From Desulfurobacterium indicum (GTDB taxonomy: Bacteria > Aquificota > Aquificia > Desulfurobacteriales > Desulfurobacteriaceae), in NCBI RefSeq assembly GCF_001968985.1, contig NZ_MOEN01000002.1:1-64000 (forward strand): 64,000 bases of DNA, in the 5' to 3' direction. Below the pieces are notes generated by a model. The model had not been told where the DNA came from and did not search any database. It saw only the letters and a list, made by a program, of their open reading frames with translations. Below, one piece after another: positions 36,392-46,313 of the stretch (its first letter is position 1; the number at the start of each line of letters is the position of its first letter). A program made the position numbers and the translations under genes.

Positions 36392-37482
36392 TCGTTATCC
36401 TTTGAAACAAGATTTTCTATTTTCTTCGCCTGTTCAGCAGCAACAAGTGCATCTATCATTTCATCCATTTCACCATCTAAAAATTGTTCAAGATTATACA
36501 GGGTTAGTTTAATTCTGTGATCTGTCACTCTGTTTTCCGGGAAGTTGTAAGTTCTGATTTTTTCGCTTCTATCTCCGCTACCTATCTGTGAGCGGCGGGT
36601 AGAATCGAGGTGTTCTTTTTGCTGTCTTTCGTAGAGTTCTTTTAGCCTTGCTCGTAGGATTTTCATAGCTTTTATCCTGTTTTGAATCTGGGAACGTTCG
36701 TTAGAGCAGGTTACAACTATTCCAGTTGGTATGTGGGTTATTCTAACTGCTGAATCTGTTGTGTTGACGTGTTGTCCGCCTGCCCCAGATGAGCGGTAAG
36801 TGTCGATTTTCAGGTCTTTTTCATCTATTTTTATTTCAACATCTTCAGCTTCCGGAAGGATTGCTACTGTTGCTGCTGATGTGTGAATTCTACCGCCGGA
36901 TTCTGTAACAGGGACTCTTTGAACTCTGTGAACACCGCTTTCGTATTTTAGTCTGCTGTAGGCTCCCTTCCCGGATATTAGGGCAGATATTTCCTTATAT
37001 CCTCCGAGCCCTGTTTCATTTGCTGAGAGAATCTCTATTTTCCAGCCTTTCCTTTCAGCATATCTTGAATACATTCTGAACAGATCTGCTGCAAAAAGTG
37101 CTGCTTCTTCTCCACCTGTTCCTGCACGGATTTCAAGGATAACGTTCTTTTCATCGTTCGGATCTTTGGGAATCAGGAGCATTTTTAATTGATTTTCAAG
37201 TTCTTTTGCTTCTTTTTCGAGTTCTTTTTTCTCTTCCTTTGCAAGTTCTATAAAGTCTTCATCTTCTCCTGAATGGATTACGTCTATTGCTTCCTGAATA
37301 CCGCTGGCTATTTTTCTATATTTCTGGTAAGTTTCGTATATTGGTTGAAGTTCTTTATGTTCCCTTGCAAGTTTTTTATACTTTCCGCTGTCCGATATGA
37401 CATCCGGGTTACTTAAAAGGCCTTCTATCTCTTTAAATCTTTTACTTATCTCTTCCAGTCTTTCTATTATGACTTTTTCCAT
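36388..37482 (-). CDS. prfA: Peptide chain release factor 1
   Basis: RF1 releases the finished peptide at UAA and UAG. It has 364 residues. The stop-codon recognition loop holds the RF1-type P-x-T ([17 protein letters not shown], about residue 180), and the catalytic GGQ is in [16 protein letters not shown] (about residue 235). RF2-type SPF is absent. It lies 17 bases after def and overlaps trmFO by four bases. Confidence 0.96.
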   Translation of the reverse strand: MEKVIIERLEEISKRFKEIEGLLSNPDVISDSGKYKKLAREHKELQPIYETYQKYRKIASGIQEAIDVIHSGEDEDFIELAKEEKKELEKEAKELENQLKMLLIPKDPNDEKNVILEIRAGTGGEEAALFAADLFRMYSRYAERKGWKIEILSANETGLGGYKEISALISGKGAYSRLKYESGVHRVQRVPVTESGGRIHTSAATVAILPEAEDVEIKIDEKDLKIDTYRSSGAGGQHVNTTDSAVRITHIPTGIVVTCSNERSQIQNRIKAMKILRARLKELYERQQKEHLDSTRRSQIGSGDRSEKIRTYNFPENRVTDHRIKLTLYNLEQFLDGEMDEMIDALVAAEQAKKIENLVSKDNE

Positions 37483-37499
37483 TTTCGGATGCCCTCCAG

Positions 37500-38024
37500 T
37501 TATCTCTTCTTCATTTTTCTTTCGTATTCTCTTTTTAGCTTTTTGTAGCGTTGAAGAGCAAGTCTTCTTTGAAGAGGAGATAACCTGTCTATGAAAACTA
37601 TTCCGTTTAAGTGGTCTATTTCGTGTTGAAGAGCTCTTGCCAATAAATCTTCACCTTCTATTTCAAAATCTTCACCGTCAACGTTTTGGGCTTTTACCTT
37701 TACATAGGCTGCTCTTTTGACCTTTTTGTAAAGGCCGGGTAGTGAGAGGCATCCTTCTTGATTAAGCTGTTCTCCTTCCATCGTTATGATTTCGGGATTT
37801 ATGAGAACAATCTGGTTTTTTCCTTCCGTTTCTTTTCCAGCATTAAGGTCAATAACAACAATGCGTTTTAAAATGCCTACCTGATTGCCTGCCAATCCGA
37901 GGCCCCCTTTCTCATACATTGTTTCAAACATCTGGTTTACGATGTTCCTTATCTCTTCGTTGAACTCTTCCACTTTTTCGGCATGTTTTTTAAGCGCTTC
38001 ATCAGGATATATTCGTATTTCCAT
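37500..38024 (-). CDS. def: Peptide deformylase
   Basis: This metalloenzyme removes the formyl group from nascent proteins. It has 174 residues. Motif 1 reads [10 protein letters not shown] (Gly in place of the second Ala of the common GLAAxQ), motif 2 is EGCLSLPG with the metal Cys, and motif 3 is QHEIDHLNG with the two metal His and the catalytic Glu. The ATG lies 23 bases inside the 3' end of the upstream gene. It forms a translation-related cluster with prfA and trmFO. Confidence 0.95.
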   Translation of the reverse strand: MEIRIYPDEALKKHAEKVEEFNEEIRNIVNQMFETMYEKGGLGLAGNQVGILKRIVVIDLNAGKETEGKNQIVLINPEIITMEGEQLNQEGCLSLPGLYKKVKRAAYVKVKAQNVDGEDFEIEGEDLLARALQHEIDHLNGIVFIDRLSPLQRRLALQRYKKLKREYERKMKKR

Positions 38025-38796
38025 TGTTATCTCCTGTTAAATTGTTTGTTAGGAATTGGAATGATTTTAGCTGATCTTCTTCCGTTTTTGCTTCAAGTGT
38101 AAGAATAAGAGAATCGGAAGTTTCCGTTTTTAGATATGAGAATAGATCGCTGAAATCTATTGTGCCACTCCCGGCAGCGATGTGGAGGTCGTTAACGCCA
38201 TCGTTGTCGTGGATGTGGAATTCAAAAATTTTATTATTGAAACGATTTAGCCAGTCTTTTAAAGGAAATTTTGAAAAGAGATTTAAATGCCCTACGTCTA
38301 TACATACGCCGATGTTTTCGGTATTAACTTTTTCTAGAATTTCATTCAAATAATCTGGAACTTCGTCAAAAACGTTTTCAACGGCAATTTTGAAATCGGG
38401 AAACATATCACACACCTGTTTGAAGGTTTCTACACAGTTTTTTATCCATCTGTCGTAAACTGGAAGGATTTTTCTGGGATGGAATCCCGAATGAAAAACG
38501 ATAACTTCAGGATTCAAAATTTTTGCGACAGGTTGAAGTTCTTTAAATCGCTTAATGGTTGCTTCTCTCACGTATCTGTCTATCGCTCCAGGGTTTAGAT
38601 CCATGAATGGAGCATGGAATGTTATAGGTTTGGTTCCCACCATCTCTGCTAATTTGGAAAAGAATTTCATAGGGACATTTTCTAGAACGTCCGCAGTTAT
38701 CTGTAGCTCTATTCCGAACTTCCTGTTCAATGTTCGGTATATTCTTTCGGGATTATTTATTATGTCTCTTCCCGGAATGTGCGCTGTAACTTTCAT
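38002..38796 (-). CDS. Sugar phosphate isomerase/epimerase-like TIM-barrel protein
   Basis: This is a 264-residue protein of the xylose isomerase-like/AP endonuclease 2 fold. Metal-site residues fall where expected: TFHAPFMDLNPG (His), VFHSGFHPR, AVENVFDEVPD (Glu), GVCIDVGHLNLF (Asp and His), FEFHIHDNDGVNDLHIA (His) and LILTLEAKTEED (Glu). The substrate cannot be read; sugar isomerisation or an endonuclease IV-like activity are the family options. It is the first gene of the def-prfA-trmFO run, divergent from fadL. Confidence 0.75.
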   Translation of the reverse strand: MKVTAHIPGRDIINNPERIYRTLNRKFGIELQITADVLENVPMKFFSKLAEMVGTKPITFHAPFMDLNPGAIDRYVREATIKRFKELQPVAKILNPEVIVFHSGFHPRKILPVYDRWIKNCVETFKQVCDMFPDFKIAVENVFDEVPDYLNEILEKVNTENIGVCIDVGHLNLFSKFPLKDWLNRFNNKIFEFHIHDNDGVNDLHIAAGSGTIDFSDLFSYLKTETSDSLILTLEAKTEEDQLKSFQFLTNNLTGDNNGNTNIS

Positions 38797-38959
38797 GTTT
38801 TATCCTCTCGGCACTAACGTAAAAAGAAATTTATGCAGTTATTGACTTTAGGGCAAGAATGGATTGCACTGCCTGCTGGAAAGTTTCTCCGGCTTTCCTT
38901 TTTCATCTATTTGTATATGATAAAATCTCCATAATTATTATCTTTTTGAGGAGGAAGGG

Positions 38960-40237
38960 ATGCGGAAACTGTTGCTGTTTTTATCCTGTTTCTTTGCCGT
39001 TTCTTCTGTTGCGTACGGCGGTAATGTGGATACGTTTGGTATAGGTTCTGCAGAAACGGCACTCGGTGGTGCGTATTCTGCTACGGCAGATGATCCTTAT
39101 GCTGTTTATTATAACCCTGCCGGTTTGATGCAGCTTGAGGGCCAAATTGTTTCTTTTGGTTTTGAAGTTCTAGATCCGACTCTGCGGATTCACGATTTTA
39201 CTGCCGTTGACGGAGGTGGTAATGCTGTTTTGCCTTCAGACGTAACATTTTCTGATGTCTCGGATACGCTTCTGGTTCCTTTTGCTGGTTACGGTGCAAA
39301 AATAAATGAAAACTTTGCATTAGGTATTGCTGCTTATGTTCCTTACGGTCTTCATATTAAATGGAATTCAGATCCTTCTGTCAATCCTGCTGCGTATAAC
39401 TGTTTTGAATCTTATTACATAAGAGGTGTTGTTACGCCGACGGTGGCTTTTAGGTTGACAGACAATTTAACGTTTGGTTTCGGTGTTTCTCTTGGTCGTT
39501 CTGATGCAGGTACACAGAGAAGAATTTATGCTCCGACTTTACCGTCTTTAAATAACAAGATTATTAAGTCTGAGTTTTCCGATAACTTTAACGTTTCATA
39601 TAACTTTGGTCTTATGTATAAACCTTCGAAAAAGGTTGCTCTTGGTTTGACTTATCGTTCAAGGGCGAAAACTGATTTTACCGGAAGTGTTGAAATTGAA
39701 GGGACTTCTTACTATACCAATGCAACTACGAAAATTGATCATCCGGAGCAGATACAGGGCGGTATAAGATACACACCTGATGATAAGCTTTCTATTGAAC
39801 TTGATGTTGTATGGACGCACTGGAGCACAATAGATAAGTATGTTGTTAGCTTTGAAACACCTATCCTGGGAAAGACGCATGAAGTTTTTGTAAGAGATTG
39901 GCAGGATACAAGGCAGGTTAGGGTTGGTGTTTCTTATGCTGTGAACGATGTTGTTACTTTAAGGGGAGGATATTTTTACGATCCTTCACCTATTCCGGAT
40001 CATACTTTTGATATGGCCTGGCCTGACGCTGATAAGAAAACTTACTCTTTTGGCGCTGGATTTAATTTTGGTCGTGTAAAAGTAGATACCGTTGTTCAGT
40101 ATAGTGTTGCTGAAAGCAAGCGAGAAATAGGTGGAGAGAGTGTTGAGCTTAATGAGAGTTATGATGACGGAAACGTTTCTCTTTCTGCCGATGGTCATCT
40201 CTGGGGATACGGCGTAACTGTTAGCTATACATTTTAA
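38960..40237 (+). CDS. FadL/OmpP1-family outer-membrane porin
   Basis: This is an outer-membrane beta-barrel of 425 residues that transports long-chain fatty acids or other hydrophobic compounds. The signal peptide ends at about residue 20 (SVAYG). The N-terminal hatch begins NVDTFGIGSAETALGGAYSA, with the family's N-P-A motif in YAVYYNPAGLMQLEG. Alternating strands follow and the chain ends in YGVTVSYTF with a C-terminal Phe, the barrel-assembly signal. GAGGAGG precedes the ATG. It is followed 12 bases later by a surface lipase gene. Confidence 0.88.
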   Translation: MRKLLLFLSCFFAVSSVAYGGNVDTFGIGSAETALGGAYSATADDPYAVYYNPAGLMQLEGQIVSFGFEVLDPTLRIHDFTAVDGGGNAVLPSDVTFSDVSDTLLVPFAGYGAKINENFALGIAAYVPYGLHIKWNSDPSVNPAAYNCFESYYIRGVVTPTVAFRLTDNLTFGFGVSLGRSDAGTQRRIYAPTLPSLNNKIIKSEFSDNFNVSYNFGLMYKPSKKVALGLTYRSRAKTDFTGSVEIEGTSYYTNATTKIDHPEQIQGGIRYTPDDKLSIELDVVWTHWSTIDKYVVSFETPILGKTHEVFVRDWQDTRQVRVGVSYAVNDVVTLRGGYFYDPSPIPDHTFDMAWPDADKKTYSFGAGFNFGRVKVDTVVQYSVAESKREIGGESVELNESYDDGNVSLSADGHLWGYGVTVSYTF

Positions 40238-40249
40238 CGGAGGTAAACG

Positions 40250-42124
40250 ATGAGAAAGTGGATTGCACTTTTAACTATAATGGTTGCAGTTAGTTCATGT
40301 GGCACTAAGCTTGCCGAAACGGAAAACGCACCTTCGGTTCCGGGGACTGAGATGGCAGTGGATAAGAATGGTCTTGTTTTTGACCCTTCAGCTCAGGAAA
40401 TACCGTTTCCAAATGATATTATCTGGGCTCAATATGGTGGCAATGTAACGCTTCCGGTTGATAAAGCGTCGGATAATGCTACAAAATTACTTTACAGGGC
40501 AATTAATGCTCTTCATATAAAAGGCTTTAGTCCGAATATGTTTATTGCCGTTCCTTTGATAAATGATAAGACTTTAACTGATGTTGCGGAACATTATAAG
40601 CTTATAGATCTTACAGATTTTTATACTTGTGCTGTGTCTAACGGAACGTCTTCGGCTTGTTTGGATGTGGATGAAACATCAAAGCTCACGTTTCGTCAGG
40701 ATGGGAACTTTTTAAAATTTTATCCTGTAAAGCATCTAGATGCCGGTCATCAGTATATTTTTGCTCTTGAGAATGGCATAAAGGATGGCTCCGGTGATAT
40801 TTTGGAGCCAGCCATTTATAAGGAGCTTGAGTCGAACAACACACTTGTTGATCCTCAACTTGAGGCTTTGAGGGAGAAGTATAAACCGATTTATGATTCT
40901 GTCCTGCCGAATTTTGGCTTAACCAGAGATAATGTTCTGGAGATGTTTACGTTTACTGCGGCAAATAAGACTCTGTCTGTAAATGATTTTGAAGTTATAA
41001 AGAGAGCTCTGACAAACAGCACCATTGCGGATAATCTTGAAAGTTTCATTACCGGTTTGAATTATGCCAGTGTTCCTCTTGAGTATAGAGGCATAGAAGC
41101 TTCCGTTATGTCAAGTGCTGCTGCGTCGTATATTGGATTTGTTAACGGAACAAATAGTACTATTATGACTTTTAATATAGGAGAGCAATCTCTGGAAGCT
41201 GTTCCTTATTCCATTTATAATGGTGCTAATTATGCTGTTTACAATGATACTGTCTATATATTTCTGCACGGTTTAGGGGGAAACAGGACGGTTGCTCAGT
41301 TGTTAACAGCTGATGTTCCGTATGCAGTTGTTGCAATAGATTTGCCGGATCACGGTGATAGAGTAGAAGCAACGGATAATCCTTATACCTCTTGTTTTGA
41401 AAATGTTTCCGGAAGTTGCTTTCTTACGGAAAATCCGGGAAGTGATAGATTGAATTTTTATCAATCAATATTTGATACGAGAGTTCTGCTAAGGTCACTT
41501 GCCGACGGTAATTTTGATATTGATGGTGATGGTGTAAATGATGTTCCAAAGAATATTGATTTTGTCGGAATGTCACTTGGAAGTATAGTTGGCAGCTCTC
41601 TTTTAGGTATAGATAGTGTTACTAACAATACGATTTCCAGAGCAGTTTTGAATGTTGGAGCGGCAAATCTTGTTTCTATTCTTGATACTGCAACGAATGA
41701 GATGATAGCCGGAATGGTAAAAACACTTGGAGTTGAAAGAAATTCAATGGATTATTTCATTACAATGGCTGTTTTTCAGACATTACTTGATCCTTCGGAT
41801 CCTGCTTATCTGGCAAGTAGTAGCTCCGTTAGTAAAACGATAATTCAGTCAGCTTATGGAGATTCTATTCTTCCTTATGTTTCAAACCTTTCTCTGGCAA
41901 GAGTATCAGGGTTTAATAACTATACGACTATTGATTTTTCAAATGTTACAGCTGCTTCTGGATGGTATATGTTTGGTAATGCATCGGCTTACGTGAATCA
42001 TGGATTTTTATTGACAACGAATATCTCTTATTATCCTGAAGTTTCTGATTATTTAGCTGATCAAACAGTTTTACAGGATGCACAAAAAGCTGCAAGAGAA
42101 CAAATAAAGGATTTCTTCCAGTAA
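40250..42124 (+). CDS. VolA/Pla-1-type extracellular lipase lipoprotein
   Basis: This is an alpha/beta-hydrolase of 624 residues. A lipoprotein signal peptide ends at Cys17 (MVAVSSCG), so surface or periplasmic lipid anchoring is likely. The nucleophile elbow is GMSLGS with Ser442, and the oxyanion region is FLHGLGGNRT with His340. The N-terminal 250 residues match the Pla-1/cef lipase layout (FDPSAQEIPFPNDI). In Vibrio, the lipase VolA is encoded beside FadL and frees fatty acids for it. The same pairing here suggests the two work together. GGAGG precedes the ATG. Confidence 0.8.
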   Translation: MRKWIALLTIMVAVSSCGTKLAETENAPSVPGTEMAVDKNGLVFDPSAQEIPFPNDIIWAQYGGNVTLPVDKASDNATKLLYRAINALHIKGFSPNMFIAVPLINDKTLTDVAEHYKLIDLTDFYTCAVSNGTSSACLDVDETSKLTFRQDGNFLKFYPVKHLDAGHQYIFALENGIKDGSGDILEPAIYKELESNNTLVDPQLEALREKYKPIYDSVLPNFGLTRDNVLEMFTFTAANKTLSVNDFEVIKRALTNSTIADNLESFITGLNYASVPLEYRGIEASVMSSAAASYIGFVNGTNSTIMTFNIGEQSLEAVPYSIYNGANYAVYNDTVYIFLHGLGGNRTVAQLLTADVPYAVVAIDLPDHGDRVEATDNPYTSCFENVSGSCFLTENPGSDRLNFYQSIFDTRVLLRSLADGNFDIDGDGVNDVPKNIDFVGMSLGSIVGSSLLGIDSVTNNTISRAVLNVGAANLVSILDTATNEMIAGMVKTLGVERNSMDYFITMAVFQTLLDPSDPAYLASSSSVSKTIIQSAYGDSILPYVSNLSLARVSGFNNYTTIDFSNVTAASGWYMFGNASAYVNHGFLLTTNISYYPEVSDYLADQTVLQDAQKAAREQIKDFFQ

Positions 42125-42131
42125 TTTAAGG

Positions 42132-42158
42132 AAAGGGGGAGAATAAATTCCCCCTTTT
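42132..42158. terminator. Bidirectional terminator between the lipase gene and ilvD
   Basis: The stem AAAGGGGGA / TCCCCCTTT has a loop of about eight bases and T-rich sequence on both outer sides. It lies between convergent genes. Confidence 0.85.
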
Positions 42159-42159
42159 A

Positions 42160-43812
42160 TCAGATCTCCTGAACAGCACCTTTTGAGGCGGAAGATACAA
42201 GTTTCGCATATTTTCTTAGGAGTTTTGATTTCACTTCTTTTTGAAGAGGTTTGAAGTTTTCAAGCCTCTTCTTAATTTCTTCTTCCGGAACCAGAAGTTC
42301 CAGTTTTCTTTCAGGGATATTAAGGTATATTTCGTCTCCATCTTCTATTATACCTATGATACCGCCTTCAGTAGCTTCCGGTGAGATATGTCCAACGCAA
42401 GGGCCGTGCGTTCCCCCTGAAAATCTTCCATCTGTTATGAGGGCAACAGATTCTCCAAGTCCCATTCCCATAACAGCAGCAGTAACTGCTAACATTTCTC
42501 TCATGCCGGGACCGCCTTTTGGCCCTTCATATCTGATAACTATCACGTGCCCCGGCTTTATTTCTCCGTTCATTACGGCTTTCATAGCGTCTTCTTCACA
42601 GTTGAAAACTTTTGCTGTTCCTTTAAAGATTTTCATTTTGTCACTTACGGCACCCTGTTTGATAACAGCACCTTCTGGAGCAATATTTCCGTAGAGAATC
42701 GCCAGACCACCTTCTTTCTTGTATGGGTTGTCCATTGGTCTTATTACATCTTCATCAAATATTCTACCACTTGATGCAATTTCTTTAATGAATTTGCCTG
42801 AAACGGTTGGATTGTCTTCAATTAATGTTTGCAATCTTTTTAAAACTCCGGGAATTCCACCGGCGTAGTGAAGGTCTTCCATAAGATATTTTCCACCAGG
42901 CCTCATGCTGCATATCTTGGGAGTTTCACGACCTAAGTCGTCAAATAGTTTAATATCAAAGGGAACTCCTGCTTCGTAAGCAATAGCGGGAAGGTGAAGA
43001 ACGGTATTTGTTGAGCCACCAAGGGCAAGGTCAACTCTTATTGCGTTTCTGAAGGCTTTAGGCGTTAAGATGTCTCTTGCCTTTATGCCTTTTTTTACAA
43101 GTTCTACAATTTTTTCACCTGAAGCTTCTGCGATCCTTTTTTTTTCGGCAAGAGGTGCTGGCGATGTTCCACAGTAGGGAAGAGACATTCCTAAAGCTTC
43201 GGTAAGGCATGCCATTGTGTTTGCTGTGAACATTCCCTGACATGCACCTGAAGATGGACATGCTGTTTGTTCATACTCCAGAAGCTCTTCTAATGTTAGC
43301 TCTCCAGCTTTGTATTTTCCTATAGCTTCAAATGTGTGAGTAACGAGGTCTAACCTTTCTTTTCCTCTTCTTCCGGCAAGCATCGGTCCTGCTGTTACAA
43401 TTATTGCGGGAATATTCACTCTTGCCGCTCCCATTAGCATACCGGGAGTTATTTTGTCGCATGCTGTTAGAAGAACTATGCCGTCAAGCTGATGTGCATT
43501 AACAACATCTTCAACAGAGTCGGCTATGATTTCCCTCAAAGGAAGAGAAAATCTCATTCCTTCATGTCCCATTGCTATGCCGTCACATATAGCTGGGACT
43601 CTAACAATAAAAGGAGTGCCGCCGGCGGCAGCAACTCCTCTTTCTATGAATCTTTCAAGAGCATACATGTCAGCGTGGCCTGGTACAAGGTCGGTATAAC
43701 TTGAAATTATTCCAATTAAAGGTTTATCAATGTCTTCTCTTCTAATGCCTGTTGCCATCATTAGTGCACGAGCCGGAAGTTTTTCAAATTCTCTTAAAAC
43801 ATCACTTCTCAT
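42160..43812 (-). CDS. ilvD: Dihydroxy-acid dehydratase
   Basis: This Fe-S enzyme makes the 2-keto acids that are precursors of valine, isoleucine and leucine. It has 550 residues, the usual length. Cluster ligands are in [12 protein letters not shown] and [18 protein letters not shown], with a third Cys upstream in [16 protein letters not shown]. The family C-terminal motif [16 protein letters not shown] is intact. It is the last gene of a tsaB-rimI-DUF465-ilvD run; it starts 11 bases inside the DUF465 gene. Confidence 0.96.
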   Translation of the reverse strand: MRSDVLREFEKLPARALMMATGIRREDIDKPLIGIISSYTDLVPGHADMYALERFIERGVAAAGGTPFIVRVPAICDGIAMGHEGMRFSLPLREIIADSVEDVVNAHQLDGIVLLTACDKITPGMLMGAARVNIPAIIVTAGPMLAGRRGKERLDLVTHTFEAIGKYKAGELTLEELLEYEQTACPSSGACQGMFTANTMACLTEALGMSLPYCGTSPAPLAEKKRIAEASGEKIVELVKKGIKARDILTPKAFRNAIRVDLALGGSTNTVLHLPAIAYEAGVPFDIKLFDDLGRETPKICSMRPGGKYLMEDLHYAGGIPGVLKRLQTLIEDNPTVSGKFIKEIASSGRIFDEDVIRPMDNPYKKEGGLAILYGNIAPEGAVIKQGAVSDKMKIFKGTAKVFNCEEDAMKAVMNGEIKPGHVIVIRYEGPKGGPGMREMLAVTAAVMGMGLGESVALITDGRFSGGTHGPCVGHISPEATEGGIIGIIEDGDEIYLNIPERKLELLVPEEEIKKRLENFKPLQKEVKSKLLRKYAKLVSSASKGAVQEI

Positions 43813-44038
43813 TACTTTTAGCCTCCTGAGCCTTTTTAATAAGCATTACCATCTCATCTCTAAGCCTTAACCTTTCCTTTTTCATCCTGTCGAGTTCGGC
43901 TTCTTCAGATGGTGTTAGGAAGGCTTTCTTTTCTAATTTATCTATAATGTCGTCGAGTTCCTGATGTTTCCTTTCAAGTGTTGCGAAGTGGTGGAACTTT
44001 TCCCTGGCCAGTTTTTTCAGGTTTTCGTCTCTGTACAT
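43802..44038 (-). CDS. DUF465/YdcH-family small coiled-coil protein
   Basis: This protein has 78 residues. It is almost entirely charged helix with a heptad pattern ([19 protein letters not shown], then [19 protein letters not shown]). The family is widespread, and its function is not known. The start has GGAGG and sits 65 bases inside the 3' end of rimI, in another frame; it overlaps ilvD by 11 bases at the other end. Nested overlaps on both sides support a real, cotranslated gene. Confidence 0.85.
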   Translation of the reverse strand: MYRDENLKKLAREKFHHFATLERKHQELDDIIDKLEKKAFLTPSEEAELDRMKKERLRLRDEMVMLIKKAQEAKSNEK

Positions 44039-44489
44039 CTTTTACCTCCGTGGGGTTTATTTTGAGCATTAAAACAAGAGCATTGTCTCCGTTTTTATAG
44101 TAGTTTTTTCTAACGGCTACTTTTTTGAAGCCAAAGAGCTGGTAAAGTTTTAGTGCAGGTATGTTTTTTTCTGATACCTCTAAAAAGATAGTGAACGGTT
44201 TCTGTAAAGAAGCAAGTTCATCTATAATGGAGGCCATAAGTGCTTTTCCGATACTCCTTTTCCTGTAGTTTTTGTCAACTATAACAGCATGTATTTCAAC
44301 TTCATTCTCTAATATCCAGTATAAAACAAAACCGACAATTTTTCCATCGGTTAGAGCTACTTTTCCAGTGTATAGTTGAGAAAAGAAATCCCTTTTTACA
44401 TTACCAGTGTAAGTTGAAATTTGTCTCAAGAGTTTTTCCACTTCTTCCAGATCTTTAATCTGCCATGTTCTTATTTGAAGGTTTTGCAT
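43974..44489 (-). CDS. rimI: Ribosomal protein alanine N-acetyltransferase (GNAT)
   Basis: This is a GNAT-fold acetyltransferase of 171 residues. The acetyl-CoA loop is seen as VDKNYRKRSIGKALM (R/Q-x-x-G-x-G/A type), and RimI-like residues are NIPALKLYQLFGFKKVAVRK and the C-terminal YYKNGDNALVLML. The last 20 residues, where it overlaps the DUF465 gene, look like unstructured tail. Pairing with tsaB is common in bacteria. It overlaps tsaB by 35 bases. RimI acetylates the N-terminus of ribosomal protein S18 in E. coli; other targets are possible. Confidence 0.88.
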   Translation of the reverse strand: MQNLQIRTWQIKDLEEVEKLLRQISTYTGNVKRDFFSQLYTGKVALTDGKIVGFVLYWILENEVEIHAVIVDKNYRKRSIGKALMASIIDELASLQKPFTIFLEVSEKNIPALKLYQLFGFKKVAVRKNYYKNGDNALVLMLKINPTEVKDVQRRKPEKTGQGKVPPLRNT

Positions 44490-45123
44490 CCGGTTGCCTT
44501 ATATAAATGGGTTCAAGGGAGTTTCTGAAACCGTATTTTGCTGCGTAGAGGGCCGCATTTAGTGCGATTGACGTGTTTGCTGTTTTTTCTATTAATCTGT
44601 TCGAAGAGTGTATGTAATTTCCTATCTCGGAATTGGACGTGTAGTTGCCGGTAACTATTAGATTGCCAGGGATGTTTTCTATCTCTTCTATTACTTGCTG
44701 GATGGTTAAGTCTTTTGGTTTTACGATTACTTCGTAACGGTTGCGGCAGTATATATAGTATTTGTTTTTTCTTCCTTCCATGATTACAAATACTGGTGTT
44801 TTTTCATTCAGGAAACTAAAAGATAAAGCTTCCAGCGTTGAGACCGTTCCGATTTTTTCATTTCCGAGGATTTCTTTGAAAGCTTTTGCAAGAGATAAAC
44901 AGATTCTTATACCGGTGAAAGAACCGGGTCCTGCGGTAAAAATTATTAAGTCAATGGGTTCGAATCTGTTTTTTCCTGTCCCTAAAATAGAGTTAAGCGC
45001 TTCAAATACTTTTGATATATGTTCCTTTGGTGAGTTCCAGCTTCTTGACAACAGGACACTTTTGTCATCGATGAGAGCGACACTTCCAAGAGGCAGACAA
45101 GTATCAACACCTAGAATTTTCAT
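44455..45123 (-). CDS. tsaB: tRNA t6A37 synthesis protein TsaB
   Basis: This is the ASKHA-fold partner of TsaD in threonylcarbamoyl-adenosine formation on tRNA. It has 222 residues and begins MKILGVDTCLPLGSVAL. The family block FTAGPGSFTGIRICLSLAKA is at about residues 64-83. The protein is a catalytically inactive scaffold in known systems. I chose the ATG at 45123 because the N-terminus matches the family; an in-frame start at 45135 adds four residues. It is the first gene of the operon, behind an extended -10 promoter. Confidence 0.93.
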   Translation of the reverse strand: MKILGVDTCLPLGSVALIDDKSVLLSRSWNSPKEHISKVFEALNSILGTGKNRFEPIDLIIFTAGPGSFTGIRICLSLAKAFKEILGNEKIGTVSTLEALSFSFLNEKTPVFVIMEGRKNKYYIYCRNRYEVIVKPKDLTIQQVIEEIENIPGNLIVTGNYTSNSEIGNYIHSSNRLIEKTANTSIALNAALYAAKYGFRNSLEPIYIRQPDAKPSNKNMAD

Positions 45124-45165
45124 CCAATTTACCACCCATCAGTTAATATTGGTTTATCCTTATAA

Positions 45166-45174
45166 ATTATACCA
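45166..45174 (-). promoter_or_regulatory. Extended -10 promoter of the tsaB operon
   Basis: The minus strand reads TGGTATAAT, an extended -10 with a perfect TATAAT, about 43 bases upstream of the tsaB ATG. No good -35 is seen, as is common for this class. It lies just beyond the stop of hemW. Confidence 0.6.
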
Positions 45175-45190
45175 ATTTTTTTGGAAGAAT

Positions 45191-46312
45191 TCATAAAAAT
45201 TGTTCTTCAATTTCATTTATTATTTTTCCGATAATATTTGTTGACAGTAAGAAATAGTCTGGATTTAGTTTCAAAATTTCGTTCTCAAAATTAATTATAT
45301 CGCTTGACAACAGAGTTTGGAGAACTGAACTTTTTCTAACGGCAGATAAGAAAATATTTTTTTCTTCAGGATTCAGTTTAATTCCTCTGTTTTTTCTCAA
45401 TCCCATTGCAATCTTTATTTTAACAAATTCTTTATCGTTAAAAGTCAGATTCTCTTCAAGTATTGGGTTTCCAGAAAGTATGCCTTCCTTGTATTTTTTA
45501 TAATCACTGATGTTTTTAAAGTATGTTTTTGAAAGCATTGAAGCGGCAGAAGGTCCTATACCAAGATAACTTTTTAGTTTCCAGTATGCAAGGTTATGTT
45601 TACATTCAAATCCTGGCTTGGAGAAATTTGATATTTCGTATTGAGCAAATCCTTTGTTTTGCAATATTTTTGTGGTTTTCCCGTAGTATTTGCTGAATTT
45701 TTCTTCTGAAGGTAATTCTAATCTGCCTTTTTTAACCTGTTCGTAGAATGGAGTTTCTTCGTAGACTGTGAGTGCATAACAGGATATGTGAGTTATAGGA
45801 AAATCGGTAGCCGTTAAAAGATCTTTTTCCAGATTATTTTCATCCTGACCTGGTATGCCAAACATAATGTCTACCGAGACGTTGTTAAATATAGAAGTTG
45901 CTGTATGTAAACTTTTGAGTGCTTTTTCAGAATCGTGCCTGCGGTTAAGCATTTTTAGGAGTTTTTCCTGAAATGTTTGAATACCGATACTGATTCTATT
46001 TATACCTGCTGATTTTAAGGCTTTTAAATATTGAAATGTAACATCGTCAGGGTTTATTTCCACTGTTATTTCTTTTGCTGACGGAAAAATATTCAATATT
46101 GATTCAAAGAAGAATGGCGGCATGAGTGAAGGAGTGCCGCCGCCAAAATATATTGTTTCGGGCATAACTGTAATTTTTCTTATTTCAAGTTCTTTCTTGA
46201 GTAGATATAAATAATCCTCAGCATTGGCTACCTCTATAGTCGAAAAAAAGTCACAATACGAACATTTAGTTCTGCAAAATGGAACGTGGACGTATAAGTG
46301 TTTTACTATCAT
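45191..46312 (-). CDS. hemW: HemW-type radical SAM protein
   Basis: This is a heme chaperone-like radical SAM protein of 373 residues. The cluster motif VPFCRTKCSYCDFF (C-x3-C-x2-C, residues 11-24) has Phe where coproporphyrinogen oxidase HemN has a fourth Cys, which points to HemW. Other features are FGGGTPSLM and EINPDDVT, then RISIGIQTF. HemW is thought to insert heme into respiratory proteins. The ATG follows the upstream stop by one base with no ribosome-binding site, so translation probably depends on reinitiation. Confidence 0.88.
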   Translation of the reverse strand: MIVKHLYVHVPFCRTKCSYCDFFSTIEVANAEDYLYLLKKELEIRKITVMPETIYFGGGTPSLMPPFFFESILNIFPSAKEITVEINPDDVTFQYLKALKSAGINRISIGIQTFQEKLLKMLNRRHDSEKALKSLHTATSIFNNVSVDIMFGIPGQDENNLEKDLLTATDFPITHISCYALTVYEETPFYEQVKKGRLELPSEEKFSKYYGKTTKILQNKGFAQYEISNFSKPGFECKHNLAYWKLKSYLGIGPSAASMLSKTYFKNISDYKKYKEGILSGNPILEENLTFNDKEFVKIKIAMGLRKNRGIKLNPEEKNIFLSAVRKSSVLQTLLSSDIINFENEILKLNPDYFLLSTNIIGKIINEIEEQFL

Positions 46313-46313
46313 C

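Noticed and set aside
36059-36520. Open frame with many Cys and Phe on the plus strand over trmFO and prfA
   Set aside because: Both minus-strand genes are complete and well conserved, so this is a shadow.
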